Source: PLA3 sp964592235 (lineage in GTDB: Bacteria; Planctomycetota; Phycisphaerae; UBA1845; UTPLA1). From it: DNA of 64,000 nt. Below the pieces are notes generated by a model, which was not told the origin of the DNA, did no database searches, and worked only from the letters and a program-made list of their open reading frames with translations. The stretch spans positions 124,001-188,000 of the forward strand of contig CAZQCF010000002.1 of NCBI GenBank assembly GCA_964592235.1, written 5' to 3'. Shown in pieces: positions 19,295 through 29,058 of the stretch. Within the stretch, counting starts at the first letter, position 1. Every line of letters starts with the position of its first letter. A program made the position numbers and the translations under genes.

Positions 19295-20824
19295 CTATCG
19301 CTGGCGATCCAACTGGCGGAAATGAACCGCCTCGCCGACGAACTCTGCCCGAATGGTGTCGCTTCCTTCCACGTCGGCGATGGTCCGAGCCACGCGAAGC
19401 ACCTTGTCGTGCGCGCGGGCGGACAGACCCAGTTCGCTCATGCTCTGCTTCAGTACGAGTTCACCGTCAGCATCCAATTGGCAATGTTGTCGCACCTGGC
19501 GCGGCGACATGCGGGCGTTGAGTGTCGTGGTCCCCTCCCCGAAGCGCTCGCGCTGGCGCTGCCGGGCTGACATGACCCACTCGCGCATTTGGGCCGACGT
19601 GGTTCCGGGCTTGCCGTGTCGCAACTCCTGGTACGGCACGGCGGGCACGGTCACATGAATATCAATTCGGTCAATCAGCGGCCCACTGATGCGCGACAGA
19701 TATTTCTCAACCTGCACGACCGCGCAATTGCATCGTCTGCGCGGATCACCGAGGTATCCGCAGGGGCAGGGGTTCATCGCGGCGACGAGGATGAACTCCG
19801 CCGGAAGGCGGATTGTGCTGTGCGCGCGGGAAATCGTGACGGCCCCATCCTCAAGCGGCTGGCGGAGTGTCTCCAGCACGGGCCTCGGGAATTCGGCGAA
19901 CTCATCAAGGAACAAAACACCGTGATGCGCGAACGAGACCTCACCGGGTTGGGGAATCGTGCCGCCGCCCACGAGTGCCGGCGCGCTGGCGGAATGATGC
20001 GGCGTGCGAACCGGGCGCGTAGCAAGCAATGCCGCGCCGGGCGGGAGCTTGCCTGCGGCCGACCAGATGCGCGTGGTCTCCAGCGACTCTTCGAGGGTCA
20101 GCGGCGGCAAGATCGTCGGCAAACACTTGGCCATGAGCGTCTTGCCGGATCCGGGCGGGCCGATCATGAGCAGGTTATGCCCGCCGGCGGCGGCCAGCGT
20201 GACGGCGCGTTTCACGCCGTCCTGCCCGCGCACATCGGAGAAATCCACGTCGTACTGCGACGACTGGTGGAACACTTCGTTGAGATCGACTGCCAACGGT
20301 TCGATCGGCAACTGCTCGGTGAGGAATCCCACGGCCTCGGTCAGCGACGACGCGGGGATGACTTCAATCCCGTCGACGACAGCCGCCTCATTCGCGTTGT
20401 CGCGCGGCAGGATGACACCGCGATATCCTTCGCGTTTGGCGAGCATGGCCATCGACAGCCCGCCACGGACCGGTCGCAAGCGCCCGTCCAGCGCCAGCTC
20501 GCCCGCGATCATGTAATGGCTTGCGGCGTCAGGCATCGACCCATCGGCCGCGAAGAGCAGGCCCAGCGCGATCGGCAGGTCGAGCGACGGCCCCTCCTTG
20601 CGAACATCGGCCGGGGCGAGATTGATGAGGGTGCGATGAGCCGGGCCGGGGTAGCCGCAGTTCTCCAGCACGGTCCGGACGCGATCGAGGCTTTCCTTCA
20701 CCGCAGCGTCGGGGAGGCCGACGATGGCCGTGTGCTCGAAGCCGCGCGCGGCGACGTTGACCTCGACCTCGCACGCGACGGCCTCAATGCCGACAAGTGT
20801 AAAAGATTGCAGCCGCACCAGCAT
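19295..20824 (-). CDS. YifB/ComM family Mg-chelatase-like AAA+ ATPase
   Basis: 509 aa, normal for the family. The N-terminal Lon-protease-like fold starts with SFTLVGIEAVACEVEVNVA and includes KESLDRVRTVLENCGYP. The AAA+ core has Walker A GPPGSGKTLMAK, Walker B LFLDEFAEF, sensor sequence AAMNPCPCGYLGDP with its conserved Cys residues, and SGPLIDRIDIHV. ComM is a DNA helicase that promotes branch migration in natural transformation; whether this orthologue does the same is inference. It acts in the cytoplasm and has no operon partner. Confidence 0.92.
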   Translation of the reverse strand: MLVRLQSFTLVGIEAVACEVEVNVAARGFEHTAIVGLPDAAVKESLDRVRTVLENCGYPGPAHRTLINLAPADVRKEGPSLDLPIALGLLFAADGSMPDAASHYMIAGELALDGRLRPVRGGLSMAMLAKREGYRGVILPRDNANEAAVVDGIEVIPASSLTEAVGFLTEQLPIEPLAVDLNEVFHQSSQYDVDFSDVRGQDGVKRAVTLAAAGGHNLLMIGPPGSGKTLMAKCLPTILPPLTLEESLETTRIWSAAGKLPPGAALLATRPVRTPHHSASAPALVGGGTIPQPGEVSFAHHGVLFLDEFAEFPRPVLETLRQPLEDGAVTISRAHSTIRLPAEFILVAAMNPCPCGYLGDPRRRCNCAVVQVEKYLSRISGPLIDRIDIHVTVPAVPYQELRHGKPGTTSAQMREWVMSARQRQRERFGEGTTTLNARMSPRQVRQHCQLDADGELVLKQSMSELGLSARAHDKVLRVARTIADVEGSDTIRAEFVGEAVHFRQLDRQR

Positions 20825-20941
20825 GGGGACGGATCATACTGGCGCAAGGCGAAAGCGGGCAAGAGGGAACCGGCCAGCGTGACTGGGTGTGTACCAGCGT
20901 TCGAATGGAGAATGTAGAATGGAGATTTAGCAAAGCAGAAA

Positions 20942-20980
20942 GGGCGCGGGCCGCCGGTTTGATCCCGCGACGCCGCGCCC
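20942..20980. repeat. GC-rich inverted repeat downstream of two minus-strand genes
   Basis: GGGCGCGG (20942-20949) pairs with CCGCGCCC (20973-20980), 23-base loop. It lies just downstream of the glutamate dehydrogenase stop at 21018 and may act as a transcript-end hairpin, although no T-run follows on the minus strand. Confidence 0.4.
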
Positions 20981-21017
20981 CTGTTGCTGCATTCCCAATT
21001 CTGCATTCGCAACTGAC

Positions 21018-22367
21018 TTAGCATCGCTGCCGCGTCGCTTCGGCGACACGCTGCAGCGCGACGACGTAAGCCGCCATGCGAAGCGGAATCTTCTGATCGC
21101 GATGCACGCCGCCAACGGCGTTCCACGCGGCAACCATCTTCTTCTCAAGCTGGGTATTCACATGCTCCAGTTCCCACTGGACCTGCTGGAGATTCTGAAC
21201 CCACTCGAAGTACGACACGGTCACGCCGCCGGCATTGGTGAGAATGTCTGGCACGACCGTCACGCCCCGGCGTTCAAGAATCTCATCGGCCCGCGGCGTC
21301 ACGGGTGAGTTCGCCGCCTCGATGATGATCTCCGCCTGCACGGCCTCGGCGTTGTGATGGTCGATGCTGCCGCCCAGCGCCGCGGGAACGAGGATGTCCA
21401 CGTCCAGCACGAGCAGTTCATCGTTCGTAATGTCCTTCGCGCCCTTGAAGCCGACGACCGATCCGGTTTGCTTGAAGTGCTCGACGACGGCGGGAATGTC
21501 CAGCCCGCCTTCCTTGAAGATGCCGCCCTTCACATCCGACACGGCGACGATCTTCGCGCCCTGCTCGGCGAGCAGCCGCGCCGCCCACGAGCCGACATTG
21601 CCGAAGCCCTGAATCGCGAAGGTGCTCTTGCGGATGTCCCGCTTCATCGACTTGCACACTTCGCGCGTGATGATCATCGTGCCCCTTCCGGTCGCCTCCT
21701 CGCGGCCGAGCGAGCCGCCGAGGTTGACCGGCTTGCCCGTGACGATGGCGGGTGTGTAGCCGTGCTTCTTGCCGTACTCGTCCATGATCCAGGCCATGAC
21801 CTGGGCATTGGTGTTCACATCGGGGGCGGCAATGTCGCGATAGACGCCGAGCGCCAGATCGATTTTCTGCGTCAGGCCGCGCGTCAGCGTCTGCAGCTCG
21901 CGGCGCGACATCTTTGTCGGGTCGCAGGTGATGCCGCCCTTCGCGCCGCCGAACGGCACGTCGACAATCGCGGTCTTCCACGTCATCAGCGCGGCCAGCG
22001 AGCGGACTTCGTTCAGGTCCACCTCCGGGTGGAACCGCAGGCCGCCCTTGTACGGCCCGCGCACGGCGTTGTGCTGAACGCGGTAGCCGTGAAACAGTTC
22101 GAGATGCCCGTCGTCCATGCGAACAGGAATCTGCACGACCATTTCGCGATACGGCGTGCGGAGCAGCATCTGGATCTCGCTCTCCAGCTTCATGTGCTCG
22201 GCGGCTTTGTTGAACTGCTCGTCGGTGATGCGATTGAAGTTCGGATGATGCCCCGTCGGCAGGGTTTCGTGCGGCGGCTTCGACTCGACCCGCGCCGATG
22301 CACTGCACACGCCGTTGTTCCTCTCATTGCGTTTCACATTGACCGGCTGGAGCGTCGTCGATGGCAT
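21018..22367 (-). CDS. gdhA: Glu/Leu/Phe/Val dehydrogenase (glutamate dehydrogenase), copy 2
   Basis: 449 aa from the ATG at 22367, chosen for the AGGGGA site 8 bp upstream; an ATG at 22409 would add 14 residues. It has an N-terminal extension of about 45 Ser/Asn/Pro-rich residues not found in copy 1. Core motifs: RVQHNAVRGPYKGGLRFHP, VDVPFGGAKGGI with the catalytic lysine, DIAAPDVNTNAQVM, the glycine motif IQGFGNVGSWAA, and PDILTNAGGVTVSYFEWVQN. The sequence is the common bacterial NAD-type pattern. Having two copies suggests separate anabolic and catabolic roles or different cofactor use, which cannot be read by eye. Confidence 0.93.
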   Translation of the reverse strand: MPSTTLQPVNVKRNERNNGVCSASARVESKPPHETLPTGHHPNFNRITDEQFNKAAEHMKLESEIQMLLRTPYREMVVQIPVRMDDGHLELFHGYRVQHNAVRGPYKGGLRFHPEVDLNEVRSLAALMTWKTAIVDVPFGGAKGGITCDPTKMSRRELQTLTRGLTQKIDLALGVYRDIAAPDVNTNAQVMAWIMDEYGKKHGYTPAIVTGKPVNLGGSLGREEATGRGTMIITREVCKSMKRDIRKSTFAIQGFGNVGSWAARLLAEQGAKIVAVSDVKGGIFKEGGLDIPAVVEHFKQTGSVVGFKGAKDITNDELLVLDVDILVPAALGGSIDHHNAEAVQAEIIIEAANSPVTPRADEILERRGVTVVPDILTNAGGVTVSYFEWVQNLQQVQWELEHVNTQLEKKMVAAWNAVGGVHRDQKIPLRMAAYVVALQRVAEATRQRC

Positions 22368-22524
22368 GGAATTCCCCTTGGTTAATTGGTCTGACAGACT
22401 TTGATTCATCGCTCCGATGGCCGGCGGCCTTGATCTGCAAGTTGTTATGGGGAGCGGAACACAGGGAAGCGAATGATGGCAGTTGACGGTCTTCCGACAC
22501 TTGTCGTCAATGAGAAGGAATCGC

Positions 22525-23436
22525 TTATCGGGCTGACGCCGCAGCCAGATCGACAATCGCTCGCATCGTCCGGATATCGTGTACGCGGACCAATTCCACC
22601 CCCGCCAGCGCGCACCACGCGACGATCGCTGCCGTCCCTGCCAGCCGGTCATGGGACGCAACATTCGGGGAAGCGAAGCCCGGGCTTGCCATCTGCTCGC
22701 CGATAAACCGCTTGCGCGACGGGCCAATCAGCATGGGCCAGGGGCCACCGCAATGAGCTGCGTCCCCTTTTTGGGGCGCACGCAGTTCCGAGACACGCCG
22801 AATCAATTCGATATTGTGTAAAGTTGTCTTCCCGAAGCCGATACCGGGGTCGACGATCATCCGGGTCGTATCGACGCCAACGGCGGCCATCGCTTCAGCC
22901 CGCTGCACGAAAAATGCCCGGACCTCCTGCACGACATCTACATATCGCGGATTCGTTTGCATCGTCGCCGGCGTCCCCTGCATGTGCATCACGATGAACG
23001 GCACTCCGCGCTCACGAATTAGCGCCGTCATCGCGGGATCATCGCGCAGACCTGACACGTCGTTCACCAGGTCCGCCCCGGCGTCCAGCGCCGCTTCGGC
23101 GACGCTCGCACTGCGGGTATCCACTGAAATCGGGATTCGCAGGCCCCGCGCCCGCGCTTCGCGAATGACAGGCACCACACGGCCAATCTGCTCCGCCGGC
23201 TCTACTCCCGTCGAGCCGGGGCGTGTTGATTCGCCGCCGATGTCCAGCACATCCGCGCCCTCGACTTCGATCTCCAGCGCTCGCGCCACCGCCGCCGACC
23301 TATCGGTATACCGTCCCCCATCGCTGAAGCTGTCGGGCGTCACGTTTAGAATGCCCATGACCCGGCAGCGCCCGCCGAAATCAAGTGGGCCGTGCTGGGT
23401 ATCGAGCCGAGTCAATGGGTTGCGGTCTTCAGCCAT
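22525..23436 (-). CDS. folP: Dihydropteroate synthase
   Basis: 303 aa. Condenses 6-hydroxymethyl-dihydropterin pyrophosphate with p-aminobenzoate in folate synthesis. All hallmark loops are present in order: MGILNVTPDSFSDGG, VLDIGGESTRPG, PISVDTRSASVAEAA, VNDVSGLRDD, VMHMQGTP, IVDPGIGFGKT, IGPSRKRFIG and the final RVHDI. A roughly 20-residue insertion (RAPQKGDAAHCGGPWP) precedes the GPSRKRF loop. Single gene, divergent from 23496; the downstream gap of 157 bp to the dehydrogenase holds nothing clear. Confidence 0.95.
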   Translation of the reverse strand: MAEDRNPLTRLDTQHGPLDFGGRCRVMGILNVTPDSFSDGGRYTDRSAAVARALEIEVEGADVLDIGGESTRPGSTGVEPAEQIGRVVPVIREARARGLRIPISVDTRSASVAEAALDAGADLVNDVSGLRDDPAMTALIRERGVPFIVMHMQGTPATMQTNPRYVDVVQEVRAFFVQRAEAMAAVGVDTTRMIVDPGIGFGKTTLHNIELIRRVSELRAPQKGDAAHCGGPWPMLIGPSRKRFIGEQMASPGFASPNVASHDRLAGTAAIVAWCALAGVELVRVHDIRTMRAIVDLAAASAR

Positions 23437-23495
23437 CGCCTGAATGATACGGCGGTGATTCGAGGCCGGCGAACTCCGAGTGGTTGAACGTGTCC

Positions 23496-26006
23496 ATGTC
23501 GATCCGCGCGAAACTCGTTCCGCATCTGGCAGCTGTCTGCATTCTCCTGGCCGGCGCCGCGGTCGCCGTGCTACCCACGCGCCATGGGGATTTTCTCAAC
23601 GGCGACGATCAGCGCTTCATCATCGAACACGGGTTGGTGAACCGCCCCTCGTTGGAGAACGCCGCTACGCTGATGACCGTCGTGCATCAGGACTTGTACC
23701 AGCCGATCCCGATGCTCTCTTTCATGGCGAATTATGCGCTGGCCGAGCCGACACCCGGCGCGCAGTTCCCCGTGAGCGCCCTGAATTTCAAACTCACCAA
23801 CATCGCCCTGCACGCCGTCAACGTGCTCCTGGTCTATTGGCTCATCTTGCTCGTCGCAAGCTGCCGCCGGATCGCTTTCCTCACCGCCCTGTGCTTCGCC
23901 ATTCATCCGTACGTCATTGAACCCGTCGGCTGGATTTGCGGCCGGATGATCCTTCTCGGTACGCTGTTTTCACTCATCACGCTGATCGCCTGCGTTCGCC
24001 CGTCTGGGACCGTGTCTCGCGGCGCGGCATGGACAGCGATTGTCGCGTGGGTGCTCTCGCTTTTCTCCAAGATCATCCCGACCGTGACGGTCGCGGGCGC
24101 GTGGCTGACATGGCGACGACACGGCCGGTTCGCGCGGCGCGATTGGATTCTGCACGGCTTTCTGCTGGCGCTGGCCGGCGCCGGCATGGTCGCAGCGCTG
24201 CTGGCGACGGATAAATTCGGCATGATCGAACTCGCCGAGAAGGAGCTCTCGACGCCCGCGCCGGTGCGCCTGCTGCTTGCGAGCCGGTATTACTTCGAGA
24301 ATTTCCTGTGGCCTTCCCGAATCGCGGCCTGGTCCCCCCCGCCGGAGAATGTCACGCTTGCAAGCTTCTCCGTGTTCGTCGCGCTATTGGAATGGGCCGC
24401 GCTGGGCTTGCTGATCTGGATCGCCGCGAGACGGTGTCCACTCGCCTGCACTGGACTCGTTGCATTTGTCACCCTGATGGCGCCGTTTCTGGCGGCCACG
24501 GTCGCGCGCCGCTTCCTGACCGCCGATCGCTACATGTATCTTCCGATGGTCGGGCTTCACCTAGCGCTCGCTGCATCATTCGTTCAGCTCCACGATCGTC
24601 TGCGTGCGCAAAGGCGACTGGTTCCGATGCGGGCGCTGATCTCCGCATCGTTCTGCGGCCTCGCCATTGTTTGGCTGCTGGCCGATCGGCGCCTTGCGCC
24701 GACGTGGTGGTCAACGGTCGCGCGGGATCAGCACATGGTGGCGATCAATCCGGATAGCGTGGATGCGCATGCGGAACTGGCCAAGGCGTACATCTTCGAG
24801 AATCGCGTCGATGATGCGCTTCGCGTCATCGCCGAGGCACGCCGGAACTGGCCCGACTCGCCGCGCCTGGCGCTGCAGGCCGGTATCGCCTATCGGTTCA
24901 AGCGATATTGGCCGGCCGCCGAGCGCGAGCTGGAATCGGCCGCTCGACAGATGCCGAACAATTCGCGCGTGCAGTACTATTACGCGCGCACGCTGGAGAT
25001 GGTCGGAAAGGACGCCGAGGCCGCGGCAATGTATGCGGCGGTGTTGAATCAGAACCCTGATTACGTGCCGGTGCTGATGGCGCTGGGTGATTTTCATTTC
25101 TTCAAAAGCGGCAATCTTCAGATCGCGCAACAGTGTTACGAGCGCGCGATCGCGGTCAGCCCGTTTCAGCGCGACGCGATTTTTCAACTCGTGCAAATCG
25201 CTGTTCGCAGGGCGGACTGGCCCGTGGCCGTTGAACGGTGTCGACAGATTCTCGATTTGAACCCGAACGATCGCCCCGCGCTGCTGAATCTCGGCGTCGC
25301 GCTCGCGAATCTGGGGCAACCGGCTGACGCGCTCGCGATTTACGACCGGCTCCTCACCGTTGAACCCACCGCACGCGCGCCGCGCCTGAACCGCGCCGCG
25401 CTTCAAGCGGCGCAAGGTCAGTTCCTGGCGGCGGAATCCGACTATCGTGAACTTCTGCGGCGAAATCCCTCGGACCGCGACGCTCGAATCGGCCTGCACG
25501 ATCTTCTTGCCGCACGCGGAACGGGCGACGCGCTCGTCACGATCTGGCAGGAAGCGCCCGTTGACGCATTTGGCGCCGACGAAAAAGCGGCATGGCTTGC
25601 CTGGGCGCAAGCCGTGCGCGGCGATCGCGCGGCCTGTCGCGCGCATCGGAACGCCATTCCCGCAGGTTCGATTCACCGCCAGTACGCGGACTGGGCCGAA
25701 GTCTGGTTGACGCTGAAATCCGGAACCCTCGAGGATCTGCCCGCGCTGCTTGGGCCGCCCACCCCCTCTGACAGGTCGGCTGCGCACCTGCAATACATCA
25801 CATCGACCAAGGCGATGCTCGCATCGCTTCCGGCCGACCGGGCAAACAGTCCGGCCGGCCATTACGCCCTCGCGCGATTCTTGTATTACAGCGACGAAAT
25901 GGCAGCGGCGAAGTCCGTCGCCGAGAAGCTCGCGGCACGGCCCGACGCCGGACCTTACGCCGCCGCGGCAACGGAACTCATCGCGGCTTTATCAAAGCCG
26001 GATTGA
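23496..26006 (+). CDS. Polytopic membrane protein with C-terminal TPR repeats (TMTC-like)
   Basis: 836 aa from the ATG at 23496; in-frame TTG at 23484 is possible, and neither has a strong binding site. The first half (about 1-400) has 9-11 hydrophobic segments with an early luminal-type motif GDFLNGDDQRFI, resembling GT-C glycosyltransferases and eukaryotic TMTC proteins, where acidic residues in the first loop are catalytic. The second half carries roughly ten tetratricopeptide-like repeats (for example SRVQYYYARTLEMVGKDAEAAAMY and RPALLNLGVALANLGQPADALAIY). It may glycosylate exported proteins; this is inference. The last 29 bp overlap the 3' end of the convergent gene. Confidence 0.75.
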   Translation: MSIRAKLVPHLAAVCILLAGAAVAVLPTRHGDFLNGDDQRFIIEHGLVNRPSLENAATLMTVVHQDLYQPIPMLSFMANYALAEPTPGAQFPVSALNFKLTNIALHAVNVLLVYWLILLVASCRRIAFLTALCFAIHPYVIEPVGWICGRMILLGTLFSLITLIACVRPSGTVSRGAAWTAIVAWVLSLFSKIIPTVTVAGAWLTWRRHGRFARRDWILHGFLLALAGAGMVAALLATDKFGMIELAEKELSTPAPVRLLLASRYYFENFLWPSRIAAWSPPPENVTLASFSVFVALLEWAALGLLIWIAARRCPLACTGLVAFVTLMAPFLAATVARRFLTADRYMYLPMVGLHLALAASFVQLHDRLRAQRRLVPMRALISASFCGLAIVWLLADRRLAPTWWSTVARDQHMVAINPDSVDAHAELAKAYIFENRVDDALRVIAEARRNWPDSPRLALQAGIAYRFKRYWPAAERELESAARQMPNNSRVQYYYARTLEMVGKDAEAAAMYAAVLNQNPDYVPVLMALGDFHFFKSGNLQIAQQCYERAIAVSPFQRDAIFQLVQIAVRRADWPVAVERCRQILDLNPNDRPALLNLGVALANLGQPADALAIYDRLLTVEPTARAPRLNRAALQAAQGQFLAAESDYRELLRRNPSDRDARIGLHDLLAARGTGDALVTIWQEAPVDAFGADEKAAWLAWAQAVRGDRAACRAHRNAIPAGSIHRQYADWAEVWLTLKSGTLEDLPALLGPPTPSDRSAAHLQYITSTKAMLASLPADRANSPAGHYALARFLYYSDEMAAAKSVAEKLAARPDAGPYAAAATELIAALSKPD

Positions 26007-27213
26007 CCAGCACAACGTTGTCCTGCACCGGTCCGCGACGGCCGAAGCCCACCTCGATCTCCAATTCCTTCGCGCCAGCAAGGTCAATCTCCACGACGCG
26101 CGGCGGCTGATCGCTTCGCAGGCCGCGATGTTCAACGACCGCGCGACCATCCACTCGAAAGGTCACATCGGCATCCGCCAGTGGACCCGACCCGTCCTCC
26201 ATCCCCAGGCTCCCACGAAGTAGAACGAATTGACCTTGGAGATTCCAGACTCGAAGCCCCGCGCCGACGAATCGCAGGCCGCGCGCATGCGTCGCGCCTC
26301 CGAGCCTGATCGACTGGGCGTCATTTGATGAGCGAAGCTCCGGCACGGCCGGATGATCGAAGAAACGAATCTCGCGGGCGTTTGACCGCGGCAAGTCGCT
26401 TAGCCAACTCCGCCGACCGCCGGTCGACTCGATGACGCGGATCGCATCCAGCGGTGCGGCCAGTGCCTGATTCAGGGTTGACTCCACGTGAATGAAGCCG
26501 TCCCGCAATGCGGCTTGGCGCGCCCCAAGCACCGAACCATCCACGAACCATACCAATGCTCGCTGCCCCTCGGCGCTTGCTCGCAACGCCTCGGCATTCT
26601 TGGAAGCATGGCCAACGGATAGCGACGCGAGCTTCACGCGACGAATCGACTTCCACGCGACCAGCCGATCCCGATCGCCCACCAAGAGGGTAACTCCTTC
26701 GCTTGAAAGCCCCGCAATCGATCCCTTCAGTATGTCCCCGTTTGTCAGGACAAGGCGATCCACGCCTCGATCCTGCTTATCGGAATTTCGCGCGAGAGGT
26801 GCCGCTCCCTCCGTCACCGCGCTACGCTCGATGGATTCCACGCGCTCGAACGGAATCGTCAGCGCGCCCCATACAGCGTGCTCTATTCGCACCGACGATT
26901 CATCTCCACCGGCCACTCGCCCAAGCAGTACGCTGCCATCCGCGCACACCACGCGCCACGCCCCGGTTGCTGCCTCGCCCCGCGGATTGACAACAAGCCG
27001 ATCCACGTCATTCCAGTCGCATGTCGATTTCTCACCTTCTCGATCAATCGCGACCGGCCCCGGAATCACCAGAGACGCCAGCATTCCTTCCTGCTTCCTG
27101 CCTTCAATCGGCCAGATCTCCGCCGATTGGCCGCGCGCGGCGGGCACGATTGCGCTGATGGCCGGCAGCAGGTACAGACACGTTCGCATCATTGTCTGAA
27201 AAGTTCCCAACAT
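25978..27213 (-). CDS. Exported protein with C-terminal NPCBM-like carbohydrate-binding domain
   Basis: 411 aa from the ATG at 27213; ATGs at 27192 and 27189 are alternatives. A signal peptide ends near PAARG-QSA. The central part repeats short beta blocks of the type 'NGDILKGSIAGLSSEGVTLLVGDRDRLVAWKSIRRVKL', common in exported planctomycete proteins. The last 130 residues fit an NPCBM/NEW2 domain: FFDHPAVPELR, ATHARGLRFVGAGLRVWNLQGQFVLLRGSLGMED, VTFRVDG and the closing KELEIEVGFGRRGPVQDNVVLVNPALI. NPCBM domains bind sugars or mediate assembly. Last gene of the minus-strand MoxR operon, 40 bp after the repeat protein. Confidence 0.7.
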   Translation of the reverse strand: MLGTFQTMMRTCLYLLPAISAIVPAARGQSAEIWPIEGRKQEGMLASLVIPGPVAIDREGEKSTCDWNDVDRLVVNPRGEAATGAWRVVCADGSVLLGRVAGGDESSVRIEHAVWGALTIPFERVESIERSAVTEGAAPLARNSDKQDRGVDRLVLTNGDILKGSIAGLSSEGVTLLVGDRDRLVAWKSIRRVKLASLSVGHASKNAEALRASAEGQRALVWFVDGSVLGARQAALRDGFIHVESTLNQALAAPLDAIRVIESTGGRRSWLSDLPRSNAREIRFFDHPAVPELRSSNDAQSIRLGGATHARGLRFVGAGLRVWNLQGQFVLLRGSLGMEDGSGPLADADVTFRVDGRAVVEHRGLRSDQPPRVVEIDLAGAKELEIEVGFGRRGPVQDNVVLVNPALIKPR

Positions 27214-27253
27214 GCTCACATGCGCCTTCTCCTGCCGACTTGAACATCGGACC

Positions 27254-28315
27254 TCATCGCTGGAGGATCGGGAGATTTCCACGCGGCACCTGAAGCACGA
27301 TCAGCGCCATCGCCGTGCCATACTCCGTGCCCGCTTCGCCGCGCCACGATCCATCGGGCAACTGCTTGGCGAGCAACTCCTCGCGAATCGCCGGCCACCA
27401 CTGCTCCCAGTGCTCACCGCCGGCCACATGCATCGCCTGCACCGCATAGTAGTGCCCGTAATAGTAATGTGTCTGCTCTTCCGTCTTGCCCGGTGTGAAC
27501 TTCTTGAGATAACCCAGCCCTTTGCGAATGACCGGATCGTCGTACATGCCGGCGTAATACAGCGCCGCCACGCCCGCAGCAGACCGTGCGAACATCGAGC
27601 CGGCCGAGTCCAGCATATAGCGAAAGCCGCCGTCGGGATTCTGGCTGTCGCGGACATACTTGATCGACTTGTCGATCACTTCCTTCGGAACGGTGATCCC
27701 GGCGTTGCGCGCCGCCCGCAGCGCCATGACCTGGCAGATCGTGACCGAGATGTCCGCGTCGGCCTTGACGGGGTGATAGCGCCAGCCGCCCTGATCATTC
27801 TGCGTGCGGATGATCAGCGCGACGGCCTTCTGAAGCTTCTCGCGCAGATCGGAGCGATGCGACATGCCGTACGCCTCGGCGAGAAACAGCGTCGCGAACC
27901 CGTGGCCATACATCGGGCCGTAAGAAGTCTCCGCCGCGATCAGGCCCGACTGTTCCGAACAAGCCTTGAGCACGAAATCCAGTCCCAAATCGACGTTCTT
28001 CGCATAGCGCCCCCGCTCGGGCATGCTCCCTTCGCTCATGAATGCGAGGCAGGCCAACGACGTGATACCGACGTGGCGACCGTATTGCGAGCCGCTGCCG
28101 AACGATCCGTCCGGCTTCTGCTGCTCCGCCAGCCAACTCAAGCCGCGTTCGATCGCGGCGGTCTGCTCGGGTGTCGGCCGATCCAGCCGGGTCGTCGACT
28201 TCGTCGGGGCTGCCGGTTGAGAGGTCGCTGTTTGCGCATAGCCGACGAGTGGAAGGAGGAGCGCAACGCCAATCGCGGAACCACTGCAACGCTTCATGCC
28301 TACCGTAGCTATCAT
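27254..28315 (-). CDS. Exported prenyltransferase/squalene-cyclase-type repeat protein
   Basis: 353 aa. The ATG at 28315 overlaps the upstream stop by 4 bp. A signal peptide ends near VGYAQ and is followed by a TATSQPAAPTK linker. The body is an alpha/alpha-toroid of about six prenyltransferase/squalene-oxidase-type repeats, with QQKPDGSFGSGSQYGRHVGITSLACLAF, QNDQGGWRYHP, QNPDGGFRYML and LPDGSWRGEAGTEYGTAMALIVLQVP. The DxDD catalytic motif of cyclases is absent, so it is probably a binding or structural module, not a terpene cyclase. Such proteins recur in planctomycete MoxR operons. Confidence 0.78.
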   Translation of the reverse strand: MIATVGMKRCSGSAIGVALLLPLVGYAQTATSQPAAPTKSTTRLDRPTPEQTAAIERGLSWLAEQQKPDGSFGSGSQYGRHVGITSLACLAFMSEGSMPERGRYAKNVDLGLDFVLKACSEQSGLIAAETSYGPMYGHGFATLFLAEAYGMSHRSDLREKLQKAVALIIRTQNDQGGWRYHPVKADADISVTICQVMALRAARNAGITVPKEVIDKSIKYVRDSQNPDGGFRYMLDSAGSMFARSAAGVAALYYAGMYDDPVIRKGLGYLKKFTPGKTEEQTHYYYGHYYAVQAMHVAGGEHWEQWWPAIREELLAKQLPDGSWRGEAGTEYGTAMALIVLQVPRGNLPILQR

Positions 28316-29058
28316 CGCTGCTCACCCGAAGCGGAGTTCGCCACGGCGGCGTCCGCCAGTCGCCGGTAGTAGTCCATGATCTGCTCACGATACTTCGCGA
28401 GGAACTCCTCGTCGAATCCCTGCATGACTTCGTCGCGCTCGCGGCCAGGAAGGAAGCCCCAGCCTCGCGCCATCTCCGCTTTGACCGCCTTTTTGCCGGC
28501 CGAGTCCTCGCCGGCGCCGCCTGCCGCGCCCGGCCCCCCACGCTGGGCCAGCCCACCCTTGCCGGGATTGGGCGGCTTCTGCTCGTTCGGCGGCCGACGG
28601 CGCTGACCATCGCGCTCGCCGCGCGGTCGCACGCGGGAAGACTGCGGCGATGCCTTGCGATTCTCGCCTGCCTGGCGGATTAGTGAATCAAGACCCTCCA
28701 GCACGCGGCGCTGCGCCGCCTGGGTTTGCGGCCCGGCATCGCCTTGCGAAGTAAGTCGATCGGCCGCCTCCCCCATGCTGTCCAGCATCTGTTCGACCTG
28801 GTCAACGGCCGTCGACTGGCCGCCGAGAAGCTTCCGCACCATCTCGTCGCGCGATGCGTTGCTCGGCTGGGTCGCCGATGCGCGATCGGATGACGATGCA
28901 CTCTTCGCAGGCTGCGTGGTGGCCGATGTTTCCGCAGTTGACGGCTCGGACGCGGCCCCATGCACCAGCCCCCCCATCCATGCCAGGCCCGTTGCCACCG
29001 TTACCGACAACCGTAACCATGATGACGATGCCGACTGATCTTTATTCGTTCTGGTCAT
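28312..29058 (-). CDS. Exported low-complexity protein of the MoxR operon
   Basis: 248 aa. The ATG at 29058 overlaps the previous stop by 4 bp; the longer frame to 29199 lies inside the neighbour. A signal peptide ends near VHGAAS and leads into Ser/Ala/Thr-rich sequence with TTQPAKS and ATQPSNAS. A helical stretch (residues 60-110) precedes an Arg/Pro/Gly-rich disordered region. The C-terminal 60 residues include WGFLPGRERDEVMQGFDEEFLAKYREQIMDYYRRLAD, which resembles the C-terminal segment of the coiled-coil protein at 16429 and may be a shared interaction motif. Function unknown. Confidence 0.65.
   Translation of the reverse strand: MTRTNKDQSASSSWLRLSVTVATGLAWMGGLVHGAASEPSTAETSATTQPAKSASSSDRASATQPSNASRDEMVRKLLGGQSTAVDQVEQMLDSMGEAADRLTSQGDAGPQTQAAQRRVLEGLDSLIRQAGENRKASPQSSRVRPRGERDGQRRRPPNEQKPPNPGKGGLAQRGGPGAAGGAGEDSAGKKAVKAEMARGWGFLPGRERDEVMQGFDEEFLAKYREQIMDYYRRLADAAVANSASGEQR

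Noticed and set aside
19589..20917. Long forward open frame opposite the YifB/ComM gene
   Set aside because: No motif or binding site; the minus strand carries all family motifs.
21354..22385. Forward open frame opposite glutamate dehydrogenase copy 2
   Set aside because: Composition of a reverse-complement shadow; the dehydrogenase on the minus strand is unmistakable.
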